Origin: Leptolyngbyaceae cyanobacterium RM1_406_9
GTDB taxonomy: Bacteria; Cyanobacteriota; Cyanobacteriia; Elainellales; Elainellaceae
Assembly: GCA_012033355.1 (NCBI GenBank)
Contig: JAAUQZ010000017.1
Location: 1-37,501 of the forward strand
DNA length: 37,501 nucleotides
Reading direction: 5' to 3'
In this document: positions 7,875 to 16,347 of the stretch, piece after piece
Position numbering within the stretch: position 1 is the stretch's first letter
Layout: each line of letters begins with the position of its first letter
The notes under the pieces: generated by a model
Databases searched by the model: none
Seen by the model: the letters and a program-made list of their open reading frames with translations, nothing else
Told to the model about the DNA's origin: nothing
Program-made: the position numbers and the translations under genes

Positions 7875-7880
7875 AAGGAG
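7875..7880 (+). promoter_or_regulatory. Ribosome binding site fixing the antiporter start
   Basis: AAGGAG at 7875-7880 lies four bases before the ATG at 7885. It selects this start over an upstream GTG at 7753 that falls inside the riboswitch. A pyrimidine run CTCTCCTCC about 40 bases upstream (7832-7840) could mask it, a possible expression platform. Confidence 0.6.
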
Positions 7881-7884
7881 CGAG

Positions 7885-9501
7885 ATGTTAAACAGCATTC
7901 TTTGGATTTTGTTGATGGGCTTTTTTGTCAGTCAGATTGTCCGACGGCTGGGCGGGCCGCCTTTGATTGGCATGATTTTGGTGGGCATTGTGCTGGGGCC
8001 TCAGGTGGGCAAGGTGCTTGACTCAAGTATTTTGGAGTCAGCAGACGGTTTGCGAACGATCGCCGTCATGGTGATTTTGATGAAGGCAGGATTGGGCTTA
8101 GATCGAGAGAAACTGGCGCAACAAAGTACGGTTGCCCTGCGGTTAGGGTTTTTACCTGCAACGTTTGAGGCAGTGGCGATCGCCCTCACTGCCATCCTGT
8201 TATTCAACTTTGACTTCCCCACTGGTTTATTGTTGGGCTGTGTAATTGGGGCAGAGTCCCCGGCTGTGATTGTGCCAGGAATGCTGCGGCTCAAGAGTGC
8301 AGGCTGGGGTGTCGCCAAAGGCATTCCCGATGCGATTTTGACTGGGAGTGCCCTATCTGATGTGCTGCTGCTGCTGGTTTTTAGCCTGCTGCTCAGTTTC
8401 GTGAAACAGGGCGCAACCGAAATCATCACATTACCCGGTGGATTTGCCTGGACTGCACTGCAACTGTTGCCCTTTCTGGTCATTCTGCAAATCGCTTTAG
8501 GAATTCTGGCAGGATATCTGGCAGCACGAATATTAGTCTCTCTACTCACTCAGCAAAACTGGACTCAAACGGCAGTTCAAGATGTTTTGCTGGCGGCTGG
8601 GCTGGCTCTGTTTCTGGTAATCACAGCGACGGCGTTTCCCTATTCGGGCTATCTTGCCACCATGTCACTGGGGTTCTTTTTAATTGAACTTGATGCGCCT
8701 TTAGCGCGACGGTTGCGAGGCGGCTTTGATGGACTGTGGGCGATCGCCGAAATCTTTCTATTTGTCTTAATGGGAGCCAGCATTCAGCTACAGGTGTTAG
8801 GGAATATCCTACTACCGGGGTTACTCATTTTGGCGATCGGCACTCTCGTGGGTCGCAGTATTGGCTGGTATCTTTCCACAGCGGGAAGCAACTGGAATTG
8901 GAAGGAACGCTTATTTCTTCTTCCTGGAAACTCTGCTAAAGCAACGGTACAGGCTGCGATTGGGGCGATTCCGCTGGCTCAGGGAATTGAAGGAGGAGAA
9001 GTGATGTTGGCGATCGCCGCTCTCTCTATCCTGATCACCGCCCCTTTAGGAGCCTGGGCCATTCCCACCTTTGCGCCAAAACTATTGGAGCGTGGAGAGG
9101 TTGATCCGACTAAAGTGAGTATCGTTCAACGTCCTCGGTTGTTAGTGGCGATCGACACTTCTCCCCTTGCAATTAAAGTTCTCACCAAAGCAGCAGAACT
9201 GGCTCGACGCAGCGACGCAGAGGTGATTGTTCTTCACGTTATTAATGTTTCGCAACCGGAAAGCGTCCAAGAGTTAAAGGCGCAAACCCATCGATTGCTA
9301 GCGGATATTCGCCATCACTTTCTCACAACAACGGGTTCTGTTCCAGAGCAAATTATTCAAATTGCTCAACATCATCAGGTGACAGAAATCATGATGGGCA
9401 AACGCGGACATCAGCCCTGGGAAAAAGTGCTGGTAGGCTCCGTTTCCCAGTCTGTAGTGGAAACCAGTTCAATTCCCGTTATGCTGATTGACCGCCCGTA
9501 G
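7885..9501 (+). CDS. Cation/proton antiporter with C-terminal universal-stress (Usp) domain
   Basis: An inner-membrane protein of 538 residues. Residues about 1-400 consist of many hydrophobic helices (MLNSILWILLMGFFVSQI; PPLIGMILVGIVLGPQVGK) in the pattern of the CPA Na+/H+ exchanger family, including the conserved GAESPAVIVPGMLRL and GNSAKATVQAAIGAIPLA segments. Residues about 416-538 form a UspA domain: LLVAIDTSPLAIKV, EVIVLHVINVS, and IMMGKRGHQPWEKVLVGSVS with the G-x-R-G...GS nucleotide-loop pattern near the end. The start at 7885 is chosen for its Shine-Dalgarno; codons upstream of it would be translated from the riboswitch. Control by fluoride fits known crcB-motif targets, and it may help restore ion or pH balance under fluoride. 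Its 3' end overlaps the convergent oxidoreductase gene by 23 bases. Confidence 0.9.
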   Translation: MLNSILWILLMGFFVSQIVRRLGGPPLIGMILVGIVLGPQVGKVLDSSILESADGLRTIAVMVILMKAGLGLDREKLAQQSTVALRLGFLPATFEAVAIALTAILLFNFDFPTGLLLGCVIGAESPAVIVPGMLRLKSAGWGVAKGIPDAILTGSALSDVLLLLVFSLLLSFVKQGATEIITLPGGFAWTALQLLPFLVILQIALGILAGYLAARILVSLLTQQNWTQTAVQDVLLAAGLALFLVITATAFPYSGYLATMSLGFFLIELDAPLARRLRGGFDGLWAIAEIFLFVLMGASIQLQVLGNILLPGLLILAIGTLVGRSIGWYLSTAGSNWNWKERLFLLPGNSAKATVQAAIGAIPLAQGIEGGEVMLAIAALSILITAPLGAWAIPTFAPKLLERGEVDPTKVSIVQRPRLLVAIDTSPLAIKVLTKAAELARRSDAEVIVLHVINVSQPESVQELKAQTHRLLADIRHHFLTTTGSVPEQIIQIAQHHQVTEIMMGKRGHQPWEKVLVGSVSQSVVETSSIPVMLIDRP

Positions 9502-11767
9502 CAGCATACACCACAGCAGGCACTCGCTTAAAGGCTGGCGTACCCGATCGCTCCTCAATCTGTCCCTTAAAGATCACATTCACTTCCGGGTAAAACATCA
9601 GCGCTGCCCCCTGACGCACTGCACCGTAGATCACTTCCACATTTGTTAGTTTTCCGGCATCTGCTTGAACGGTGACGAGCTGATGTTCCTGTAAGCCAAT
9701 CCTTTCTGCATCCTGTCGATTCATTAAAATGCAGTTGCGGTGAGGCATCCCCCGATATTTGTCGGCAGCCTTATAAACCACCGTGTTGTGTTGAGAATAG
9801 CTGCGTCCCGTCATTAACGCCACAACGATCGCAGGAGTAGACTCTGGCACTCCAAAATCTGTCGGTTTCGGCAGAGCCAGCACAGGTAAAGGAGTTGCAA
9901 ACATGGAGGCTTTACCGGATGGCGTGGAGAACTTTGGCGCTGTAAAAATCCGTCCGCTAATCGTGAATTCCTCTTTTGTCTCATCAATGGTTGCCATCTT
10001 CTCAAACCCTGGAATGGTTTGGGCAATCAGTTGCCGCACATATTTGGTGTCCTGAAGCTTGCGCCAGTCCACCGGAAAGTCACCCTGAAGCCGATGCGCC
10101 AGTTCTGTCAAGAATTCCACTTCAGCAATCAGGTCAGCATTTTTGAGGTGAGTTTTTCCCTCATCATTTAAACGCACAAAGTTGTTACCCGATTCAACTG
10201 TTGTTTTATGGGGATTCTCAAAGCGATTTAGCACAGGCAGAATGATCGTGTTTTGCTTTGCCAGTCCGTGAAAGTGTCCCAGGTTTGGCTTTGTAGCCAG
10301 GTAAATGATTGTGTCAACTTTACCCAGGGCACGTTTTGCTTGAGTTGAGTCAGGATTGGCGGCGTAGAGATTGCCGCCCAAACAAATCAGTGTATCTACA
10401 TTGCCTGCATCTGCCGCCTCAATTAAGGCGCGAGTGTCATATCCTTGAACCCGACTGAGCGATCGCCCCAATAACTTCTCCAACGCCTGCTGAATTTCTT
10501 TTTTGAGCCTGACCGTCACCCCCATTGAGCCAAACCCTTGAACGTTAGAGTGCCCTCTAACAGGCATCAAACCTGCTCCAATCCCTACATTGCCCGTTAG
10601 CAAGGCTGTGTTGGAAAGGCTGTAAACGTTATCTACGCCGTTCTGGTGTTGAGTAATACCCATCGCCCAGGCAAACACAACCTGTTTTGAGGAGCCAATC
10701 ACGACAGCAGTGGCTTCAATCTCGGCTTGAGATATCCCACAGGTTTCGGTGATGGTTTGCCAGGAGGTGTTTTGTGCCTGTTCAACCACCGCTTCCCAAC
10801 CTTCGGTGTGTGCCTGGAGGAAATCCTGGTGAGTTAGCCCTTTCTCAATCAGCGCTTTCTGAATGCCAACAAACAGCGCTACATCGCTACCAGGAATCGG
10901 TTGCAGATACAGGGAAGAAATCTCGGAACCTGTCATTAAAGATTTCAGCGGGAAAGCAGGAGAACCAAATTTGACTAAACCAATCTCCATCACCGGATTA
11001 ATCACAATCACTTTACCGCCGCGATCGCGCAGTTTAATCAGCTCATTCATCAACCGAGGATGATTGTACGAGCAGTTAGAACCAACCAGCACCACGCAAT
11101 CTGCCTGCTTCAAATCCTCCAGGCTAACCATTGAAGTGCTGGTGCCAAACATCTGCTTTAGCCCAAAAGTGGAAGGTGCATGGCACAGATCAGAGCAATC
11201 CGCTAAGTTGTTGGAACCGAGCGATCGCATCATCAGTTGCAGCAGATAAGCCGCTTCATTAGAAGATCGTCCAGAACTGTAGGAGGCGACTCGTTCGGGC
11301 GGCTGGCGAAACCCTGCCTCTGCAATCTGATAAACCTCTTCCCAGGTAATTCGCTCGTAGTGAGACTTGCCTGCCCGCAAAATCACTGGAAAGCTAAGCC
11401 TTCCCAATCGATCTGCTTCCAGAGAAGTTAACTGCTGAAGTTGCTCAATGGAGTACTGATCAAAAAAGTGAGTGGAGATTCCGGGCTGAATCTCTGCCGA
11501 AATCGCTTCCACACTTTTCATGCAGCGCTGGAGCTTTTCACCCGTCTCATTGGTGAATCCCCCTTTTTGCCCCCCTGTGCCCCAAGAGCAAGACAGACAG
11601 GCGCTTTTGTGAAATAGAGTTTGCCACAGTTTTGCCCCCTCTGGCGACAGCGTATGCTCTGCCCAATATTGAATGACCGATAAGCCACCCCCAATCTCCG
11701 GGGTCTTGTCATTGGTTTCATGATCCGGGGGAATCGGTTGAACCGTTTGCTGTGGGTTGGTGTCCAT
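9479..11767 (-). CDS. Molybdopterin oxidoreductase, FdhF/YdeP family
   Basis: A 762-residue cytoplasmic protein of the formate-dehydrogenase-like molybdopterin superfamily. Near the N terminus CLSCSWGTGGQKGGF (C57, C60) is the reduced cysteine region typical of the YdeP subgroup, without the full 4Fe-4S motif. The active-site segment DCSDLCHAPST places the likely Mo ligand at C195 followed by H196, the position held by selenocysteine or cysteine in FdhF. Further family blocks are VLVGSNCSYNHPRLM, GNVGIGAGLMPVRGHSNVQG and a C-terminal molydop-binding domain with MTGRSYSQHNT. The length agrees with the YdeP group. Substrate unknown: some members are linked to acid resistance or formate metabolism. 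AGAGGT precedes the ATG by about eight bases. Its 3' end overlaps the antiporter gene, with no partner subunit nearby. Confidence 0.9.
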   Translation of the reverse strand: MDTNPQQTVQPIPPDHETNDKTPEIGGGLSVIQYWAEHTLSPEGAKLWQTLFHKSACLSCSWGTGGQKGGFTNETGEKLQRCMKSVEAISAEIQPGISTHFFDQYSIEQLQQLTSLEADRLGRLSFPVILRAGKSHYERITWEEVYQIAEAGFRQPPERVASYSSGRSSNEAAYLLQLMMRSLGSNNLADCSDLCHAPSTFGLKQMFGTSTSMVSLEDLKQADCVVLVGSNCSYNHPRLMNELIKLRDRGGKVIVINPVMEIGLVKFGSPAFPLKSLMTGSEISSLYLQPIPGSDVALFVGIQKALIEKGLTHQDFLQAHTEGWEAVVEQAQNTSWQTITETCGISQAEIEATAVVIGSSKQVVFAWAMGITQHQNGVDNVYSLSNTALLTGNVGIGAGLMPVRGHSNVQGFGSMGVTVRLKKEIQQALEKLLGRSLSRVQGYDTRALIEAADAGNVDTLICLGGNLYAANPDSTQAKRALGKVDTIIYLATKPNLGHFHGLAKQNTIILPVLNRFENPHKTTVESGNNFVRLNDEGKTHLKNADLIAEVEFLTELAHRLQGDFPVDWRKLQDTKYVRQLIAQTIPGFEKMATIDETKEEFTISGRIFTAPKFSTPSGKASMFATPLPVLALPKPTDFGVPESTPAIVVALMTGRSYSQHNTVVYKAADKYRGMPHRNCILMNRQDAERIGLQEHQLVTVQADAGKLTNVEVIYGAVRQGAALMFYPEVNVIFKGQIEERSGTPAFKRVPAVVYAATGGQSA

Positions 11768-11876
11768 GTGGCTTACCTCTCAAGTGACTTCAATACAGTG
11801 ACAGCCTGTAACCGAAACTAGCGTAAATTTGAGGTTTGCAACAGTGGTCAGGAGAGGGCTTTAACGAGACGCTTCC

Positions 11877-11908
11877 AAAAAAAATCTGGGGCACAGAACT
11901 ACCCCAGA
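11877..11908 (-). terminator. Intrinsic terminator of msrA
   Basis: On the reverse strand TCTGGGG and CCCCAGA (complements at 11902-11908 and 11885-11891) form a 7-bp stem with a 10-base loop, followed by eight T residues (11877-11884 complement). It lies about 50 bases beyond the msrA stop, in the right orientation. Confidence 0.8.
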
Positions 11909-11956
11909 ACCACTACAATCTCTCTAAAACGGCTCTAAAACAACAGAATTTCAGGC

Positions 11957-12616
11957 TCATCCAGCGCTAACTACACCGATTGGGCAGGCCACCGAAGTGC
12001 CACCCAACCCGCAGTAACCGTTCGGATTTTTAGCGAGATACTGCTGATGGTAGCCCTCCGCATAATAAAACTCAGGGGCATCCAGAATCTCAGTTGTAAT
12101 CTCACCGTAATTTGCCGCCCTCAACGCCTGCTGATAGGCATCACGAGAGGCTTCTGCTTGCTGCTTTTGCGCCTCAGAATAGACATAAATGCCAGAGCGA
12201 TATTGAGTGCCAACATCGTTGCCCTGACGCATTCCCTGAGTGGGGTTGTGGCTTTCCCAAAAGATTTTCAGCAAGGTTTCGTAGCTAACCACGCTAGGAT
12301 CAAACACCACAAACACAACCTCATTGTGTCCTGTTTTACCCGTGCAAACCTCCTGGTAGGTGGGGTTTGGCGTAACCCCAGCCGCATAGCCTACGGCAGT
12401 GGTGAACACCCCATCCTGCTTCCAAAACTTACGCTCTGCACCCCAAAAACAGCCCATACCAAACATCGCCATCTCCATTCCAGGTGGAAAAGGAGGCTTT
12501 AAAGGATTGCCGTTAACATAGTGCTGTGAGGGCACGGAAATCGGCTCTGCTCTTCCGGGCAACGCTTCATCGGGCGTTGGCAACGTTAGCTTCTTACCAA
12601 ATCCAAATAACACCAT
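11957..12616 (-). CDS. msrA: Peptide-methionine (S)-S-oxide reductase
   Basis: Repairs oxidised methionine by reducing the S-sulfoxide to methionine, with thioredoxin as usual reductant. The catalytic motif GCFWG has its Cys at residue 56 ([15 protein letters not shown]). Other family blocks follow: [58 protein letters not shown] and [19 protein letters not shown]. Two C-terminal cysteines (202 and 211) are placed to act as resolving and recycling residues. At 219 residues it matches the longer plant/cyanobacterial form, with an N-terminal extension ([20 protein letters not shown]) ahead of the core. No signal peptide, so it should be cytoplasmic. The start ATG at 12616 has no strong ribosome site. 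A clear terminator follows. Confidence 0.95.
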   Translation of the reverse strand: MVLFGFGKKLTLPTPDEALPGRAEPISVPSQHYVNGNPLKPPFPPGMEMAMFGMGCFWGAERKFWKQDGVFTTAVGYAAGVTPNPTYQEVCTGKTGHNEVVFVVFDPSVVSYETLLKIFWESHNPTQGMRQGNDVGTQYRSGIYVYSEAQKQQAEASRDAYQQALRAANYGEITTEILDAPEFYYAEGYHQQYLAKNPNGYCGLGGTSVACPIGVVSAG

Positions 12617-12767
12617 TTGTTTAGGCTCTACTGAAAGTATCTTTTTACCTTATTTAACTATAGCGTTTCCCTATTGTGCCGTAATTTAATCTCCATCATG
12701 TTAAGGTTTACGAGACAGTTAAGAAATAAGTTACGGCATTCAACAGTTTTGTTTTGACTCGCCCAAG

Positions 12768-13478
12768 TTATGAAGTAAGGCTATCTTCAGCGGCTGACCT
12801 TGAAAGACTGTAGCAACCGGTTTTGCCGCGATACCATTTGTCAACCTTCAATCCAGCCGAAAGAATGTTTGAAACTCGCTCACGAACCGTACTTCGGGCT
12901 TCTTTAGGAATGTCAGCGACAAAAATTGCATCAATGATTTCGCCAGTTTCCAATACCTGATTGGGTTTACGCCCCAATACTTGAGGAATGGCTTCGGCGA
13001 GTGAACTCTTGCCAAACTCATCTCGAATATATTGTTGCCAGCCTAGCGATCTACGGGGAGGGTTAGCTGCTTTACTCGCTTTCCCACTTCTTTTTGACTT
13101 AGGCTCTTTAGCGGCTGAGGTAGTCTTTCGAGCGTATTTACGCTTAGGTCGTGATGTTTTAGCGGCATCTTCGAGTTTTGAAGTATCTTCTGCGATCGCC
13201 CCCGTTCCATTGGTGGCAACCTCGTCAGAAATTGCAGGTGCAATGCCGTTACTTTTGCTATTAGGTGAAGTTTTACCTAGCCGTTGCAGCAAGCCAGAGG
13301 TAGATGATCCTCCTGAAGAAAACATCCCAATGACTGTTTTCAGCCCCTTCCTTTTTTCGTGAATTGTTTCTAACCGAGCGAGTAGTTCAGCTTCTTGGTG
13401 CGTTAGCTCAGAATCAGCCTCAATCAATTTGGAAAGGATCGGATCAGATGCTTTGCCGGAAGGTTGAGAGTCTTGCAC
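12768..13478 (-). CDS. Histone-H1-like basic protein with possible C-terminal winged helix
   Basis: A 236-residue soluble protein in three parts. Residues about 10-50 are a predicted coiled coil (SELTHQEAELLARLETIHEK). Residues about 105-145 are a Lys/Arg/Ala/Pro-rich tail-like segment (RPKRKYARKTTSAAKEPKSK) resembling AT-hook or linker-histone sequence. Residues about 147-230 are a compact domain (LGWQQYIRDEF, KPNQVLETGEIIDAIF, ARSTVRERVSNILSAGLKVD, KWYRGKTGCYSL) that reads like a winged helix-turn-helix of the HARE type. Together this suggests a DNA-binding nucleoid or regulatory protein; no family name is certain. The start is GTG at 13478 with AAGGA about 10 bases upstream. It stands alone between msrA and a long intergenic region. 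Confidence 0.65.
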   Translation of the reverse strand: MQDSQPSGKASDPILSKLIEADSELTHQEAELLARLETIHEKRKGLKTVIGMFSSGGSSTSGLLQRLGKTSPNSKSNGIAPAISDEVATNGTGAIAEDTSKLEDAAKTSRPKRKYARKTTSAAKEPKSKRSGKASKAANPPRRSLGWQQYIRDEFGKSSLAEAIPQVLGRKPNQVLETGEIIDAIFVADIPKEARSTVRERVSNILSAGLKVDKWYRGKTGCYSLSRSAAEDSLTS

Positions 13479-13945
13479 AATAGGGAGTTCCTTTTATTTA
13501 AATGTTGAACATCAATGCTAGGTGAGGAATGGATGGCTTCAACCTGTTTGACACCTGTTTTATACAGAAGCACATATCTGAAGGGTGAAGTCCTCTTATC
13601 TGCAATTGTATGGCACAAGTACTCCTAAAGCGATCGCTTTTTAGTCTTTTATATCGCTATTTTTGCGTTTTTTCCTCAGAAATATACTTTTGGTCAAAAA
13701 CATCGCCAAATCTAATCTCAGATGGAATAGTGATGGGTCGTTAGTTAGCTATTTGCATCTGTGATAAATGACGAATGAAGAATGACGATGCGCCCTTTAA
13801 AGCGTTTCTGTACGGAAGCCTCCACTCGGCAGGGGCACACAAAAATGTGTTCTGAGATATATGCGTAGCGCTATATGACTCTAGTAAGAACTGCTGTAGA
13901 GTAAATTTGAAGTACTTCCTCGTGATTTCAGTACCATTTATTTAC
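13479..13945. other. Intergenic region, mostly featureless
   Basis: No gene seen. The notable item is the HIP1-containing palindrome AAAGCGATCGCTTT (13627-13640). The rest is mixed A+T-rich sequence that must hold the divergent promoters of the histone-like gene and the ATL gene; I could not pick out convincing -35/-10 pairs. Confidence 0.5.
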
Positions 13946-14311
13946 GTGTCCGAAACAAGAACAAGCTACAACGTAATCTATGAAGTGGTACGCCTTATTC
14001 CTGAGGGACGGGTCGCTACATACGGACAGGTGGCAGATCTGGCGGATCTCCCTGGGCAGGCACGGCTGGTTGGCTACGCACTCTATCGGGTGGATATGAC
14101 CCTATCAGATATTCCCTGGCATCGCGTGATCAACGCCAAAGGTGAGGTGTCAGAGTCGCCTCTACGCTACGGTACAGACTACTTGCAGCGATCGCTCCTG
14201 GAACAAGAAGGTATCCAGTTTAGTCCTGAAGGCAAGGTTGACCTGAACGAATATCGCTGGCGACCAGAACTGCCGATTAGAGGAATGAGGGGTGCCCACA
14301 CTGAGCTATAG
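13946..14311 (+). CDS. Alkyltransferase-like protein (ATL), MGMT family
   Basis: Related to O6-alkylguanine-DNA alkyltransferase but with the reactive cysteine replaced. The active-site motif PCHR reads PWHR (W58 in this start), followed by VINAKGEVS. ATL proteins bind O6-alkylguanine in DNA, flip it out and pass the lesion to nucleotide excision repair instead of removing the alkyl group. The helix-turn-helix part is intact: YNVIYEVVRLIPEGRVATYG, QVADLADLPGQARLVGYAL. At 121 residues it fits ATL length. The GTG at 13946 (MSETRTSYN) is chosen because it matches the usual N terminus; a TTG at 13907 would add 13 hydrophobic residues not typical of the family. No partner gene is adjacent. Confidence 0.88.
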   Translation: MSETRTSYNVIYEVVRLIPEGRVATYGQVADLADLPGQARLVGYALYRVDMTLSDIPWHRVINAKGEVSESPLRYGTDYLQRSLLEQEGIQFSPEGKVDLNEYRWRPELPIRGMRGAHTEL

Positions 14312-14429
14312 TTGACAGGGTAGAGCTATCAGTTAGCTCATTCGCTTCAGGGGACTACCGTTTACTCAACGCTGTTGAAGTCACACTGTTTCAGCCAACT
14401 GAGCAATAGCCGAACGGCACCCCTACTCT

Positions 14430-16193
14430 ATGTCTGACCCATCAATTTTGTTGTTGTTGACCTGTATCACCTGTGCAGACAGCACCGATGGTTTTACCCA
14501 TCTGTCTGCGTCTGACTGTTCTACTGTTGAATCTTTCAGTCAGTCTCAGCGCTCCACCCCGCCTGAAGGCAAGTTAGTCCATTGCACTCATGCCATCAGT
14601 GCCCCAGAAGTGATTCCGGCTTTTCTAACTACCGCTTCTCAACCCGCAGTAACAGTTCAAACTACTGCACCCGAAGGGGCAAGGGGCGATCGCCCGACTG
14701 CACCCGAACCATTTATTCTCCCTGAAACCTTCACAAAGTCACCAGCCGCAAACCCGACTCCAGCTAACCCATCTGCAAACCCATCGCAAGCCAGTCTACC
14801 CCTGAGTGATTTGTCTGATCTGCTCATGTTGGGTAGTCGGGGTGAGGCTGTCAGTAGACTTCAGCAAGAGTTACAGCGCCTTGAATATTACACCGGACCT
14901 ATAGACGGAATTTATGGTCAGCTAACCTATGCTGCTGTTACCAAATTTCAACAGGCAGAGGGGCTGGCGGTAGACGGAATAGCCGGATCACTCACCTGGT
15001 CTAGACTACAGACTTTATCAACACCTGCGATCGCCTCAATGCAACCTCACCGCCAGGCAACGGCGATCCTTCAGAACGATGCATCCGCAGTGACTCCCTT
15101 AGCGACAACCAAAGAGCAGCCGTCAGATATAGTACAACCTCCAAACTCAGCCAGCTTAGAGGACAGCAGCACGGCAGGAGAAATTGCAGAAAACGTCCCC
15201 GTCTCCCAAGTAAGCCAGGTTTCACAATCACAAGATATTGAAGCCAAGTCAGAGCAGCCGCTTTCCAATCAGGAACCCCAACAAACAGATTTTGTCTTGG
15301 ATACTTCCCCCAACGGTGTCTCCTTCTATTTCTGGATAGGAGCTTGGGCAATTGTTTACATCGGGGGAATGCTATTTATCTTCAAAAACAACATCATCAG
15401 CAAGCTGGGACTTACTTGGGGCACCGATGATCGCGAACAGCAAGATATTCATCTCCCCATGGTTGAACCCAGTCTGGCAGATCAGTTCACCGCTGTTCTA
15501 GACTCTGACCTAGCTCCAGACAGTTCAGATGGCTTTGGGCCAATTGCTTCCGATCCTGCGGGGCAGGAAAAGCGGCATTTGATGCGTCAAAACGGCTCAC
15601 TTCACTTTTCCAGAGAATTAGATATTCCTTCAAAAGTAGAAGAATCTCCAACGGATGCAAAACCTCCTAAGGATTTGGGTAAACCCCCTCTCATCTCTTT
15701 GTTGGAAAAGCTAGCCTACGAGGGACCCAGGCGCTCCAGCCAGCAGTTAACTCCTGTTTGGGCAGATGGAGGAGTCGTTGAGCCACTTAGAGGTCTATTT
15801 AGCGACTTACCGCACCCACTGGGTAGCCAGCCATCAGAGCGCAGACGCAACAGGGCAGCCACGCCTCCCCATTCCACTACGATTCAGTCGCTCAGGCAAA
15901 GCCCACAAGCTGAGGCTCCCAGCACTCTGATTGCCACTCTACCCGATGAAGACCCTGAAACTAAAAATTCCTACACCTACGCTTTACTTGATAATGCTGA
16001 AGGGTATTTTTTGCTGAAAGGAAATGAGTTGAGAATTTACGACGGAGCGCTAGCTCAAATTGAGTCTGATATTGACCACACCATTGTTTTGCGCCGCACC
16101 GATGCTGAAGGGGCGCAAGTAGACAAGTCATTTGTAGTGAGCTTTACAAAAGCCGAGGATGACGACGCAGCAGAAATGGCACGCTCAGCCTAA
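14430..16193 (+). CDS. Membrane protein with a peptidoglycan-binding domain
   Basis: A 587-residue protein. The N-terminal 125 residues are Ser/Thr/Pro-rich and disordered. Residues about 130-193 form a PG_binding_1 domain (LMLGSRGEAVSRLQQELQRL, YYTGPIDGIYGQLTYAAVTK, FQQAEGLAVDGIAGSLTWSR). After a second disordered stretch comes one membrane helix at about 298-320 (FYFWIGAWAIVYIGGMLFIF). The rest is charged and disordered up to a small C-terminal domain (SYTYALLDNAEGYFLLKGNE to VDKSFVVSFTKAE). The PG domain and membrane anchor suggest a link between cell wall and inner membrane, with the N-terminal part outside and the tail inside. No classical signal peptide is clear at this start, so the true N terminus is uncertain. 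Function in envelope organisation is inference. Confidence 0.75.
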   Translation: MSDPSILLLLTCITCADSTDGFTHLSASDCSTVESFSQSQRSTPPEGKLVHCTHAISAPEVIPAFLTTASQPAVTVQTTAPEGARGDRPTAPEPFILPETFTKSPAANPTPANPSANPSQASLPLSDLSDLLMLGSRGEAVSRLQQELQRLEYYTGPIDGIYGQLTYAAVTKFQQAEGLAVDGIAGSLTWSRLQTLSTPAIASMQPHRQATAILQNDASAVTPLATTKEQPSDIVQPPNSASLEDSSTAGEIAENVPVSQVSQVSQSQDIEAKSEQPLSNQEPQQTDFVLDTSPNGVSFYFWIGAWAIVYIGGMLFIFKNNIISKLGLTWGTDDREQQDIHLPMVEPSLADQFTAVLDSDLAPDSSDGFGPIASDPAGQEKRHLMRQNGSLHFSRELDIPSKVEESPTDAKPPKDLGKPPLISLLEKLAYEGPRRSSQQLTPVWADGGVVEPLRGLFSDLPHPLGSQPSERRRNRAATPPHSTTIQSLRQSPQAEAPSTLIATLPDEDPETKNSYTYALLDNAEGYFLLKGNELRIYDGALAQIESDIDHTIVLRRTDAEGAQVDKSFVVSFTKAEDDDAAEMARSA

Positions 16194-16236
16194 AATTTGC
16201 TAAGGATTGCGGATTTATTAATGTGTAATTCTCCTG

Positions 16237-16267
16237 TGTAGGGGTATGGCAATGCCATGCCCCTACA
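16237..16267. repeat. Short palindrome (GTAGGGG/CCCCTAC hairpin)
   Basis: TGTAGGGGTATGGCA and TGCCATGCCCCTACA face each other across 16237-16267 with one mismatched base pair and practically no loop. It lies in the gap after the peptidoglycan-binding gene. It could end that transcript but has no T-tract; more likely it is a dispersed palindrome. Confidence 0.55.
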
Positions 16268-16304
16268 GAGATTCTGGTTTTACAGGTTATTTGATCCACG
16301 ATCC

Positions 16305-16347
16305 TAAGTCTGTAGCTGGAGTCGGGCACGCTCCAACTACAGACTTA
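16305..16347. repeat. 17-bp stem palindrome (TAAGTCTGTAG type)
   Basis: TAAGTCTGTAGCTGGAG (16305-16321) pairs with CTCCAACTACAGACTTA (16331-16347) at 16 of 17 positions around a 9-base loop. Together with the hairpin at 16237 it fills much of the 16194-16558 gap. I see no gene there; the remainder up to 16558 holds nothing clear except the AAAGGA ribosome site of the next gene. Confidence 0.6.

Noticed and set aside
7753-7884. Antiporter start at the GTG at 7753
   Set aside because: It lies inside the riboswitch aptamer, adds a non-membrane Lys/Ser-rich leader, and a good AAGGAG precedes the ATG at 7885.
8001-8549. 182-codon reverse frame inside the antiporter
   Set aside because: It lies entirely opposite a clear membrane protein and has no family features.
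13627-13640. Palindrome AAAGCGATCGCTTT as an operator
   Set aside because: It is a HIP1 site, which is abundant throughout the window and not specific.
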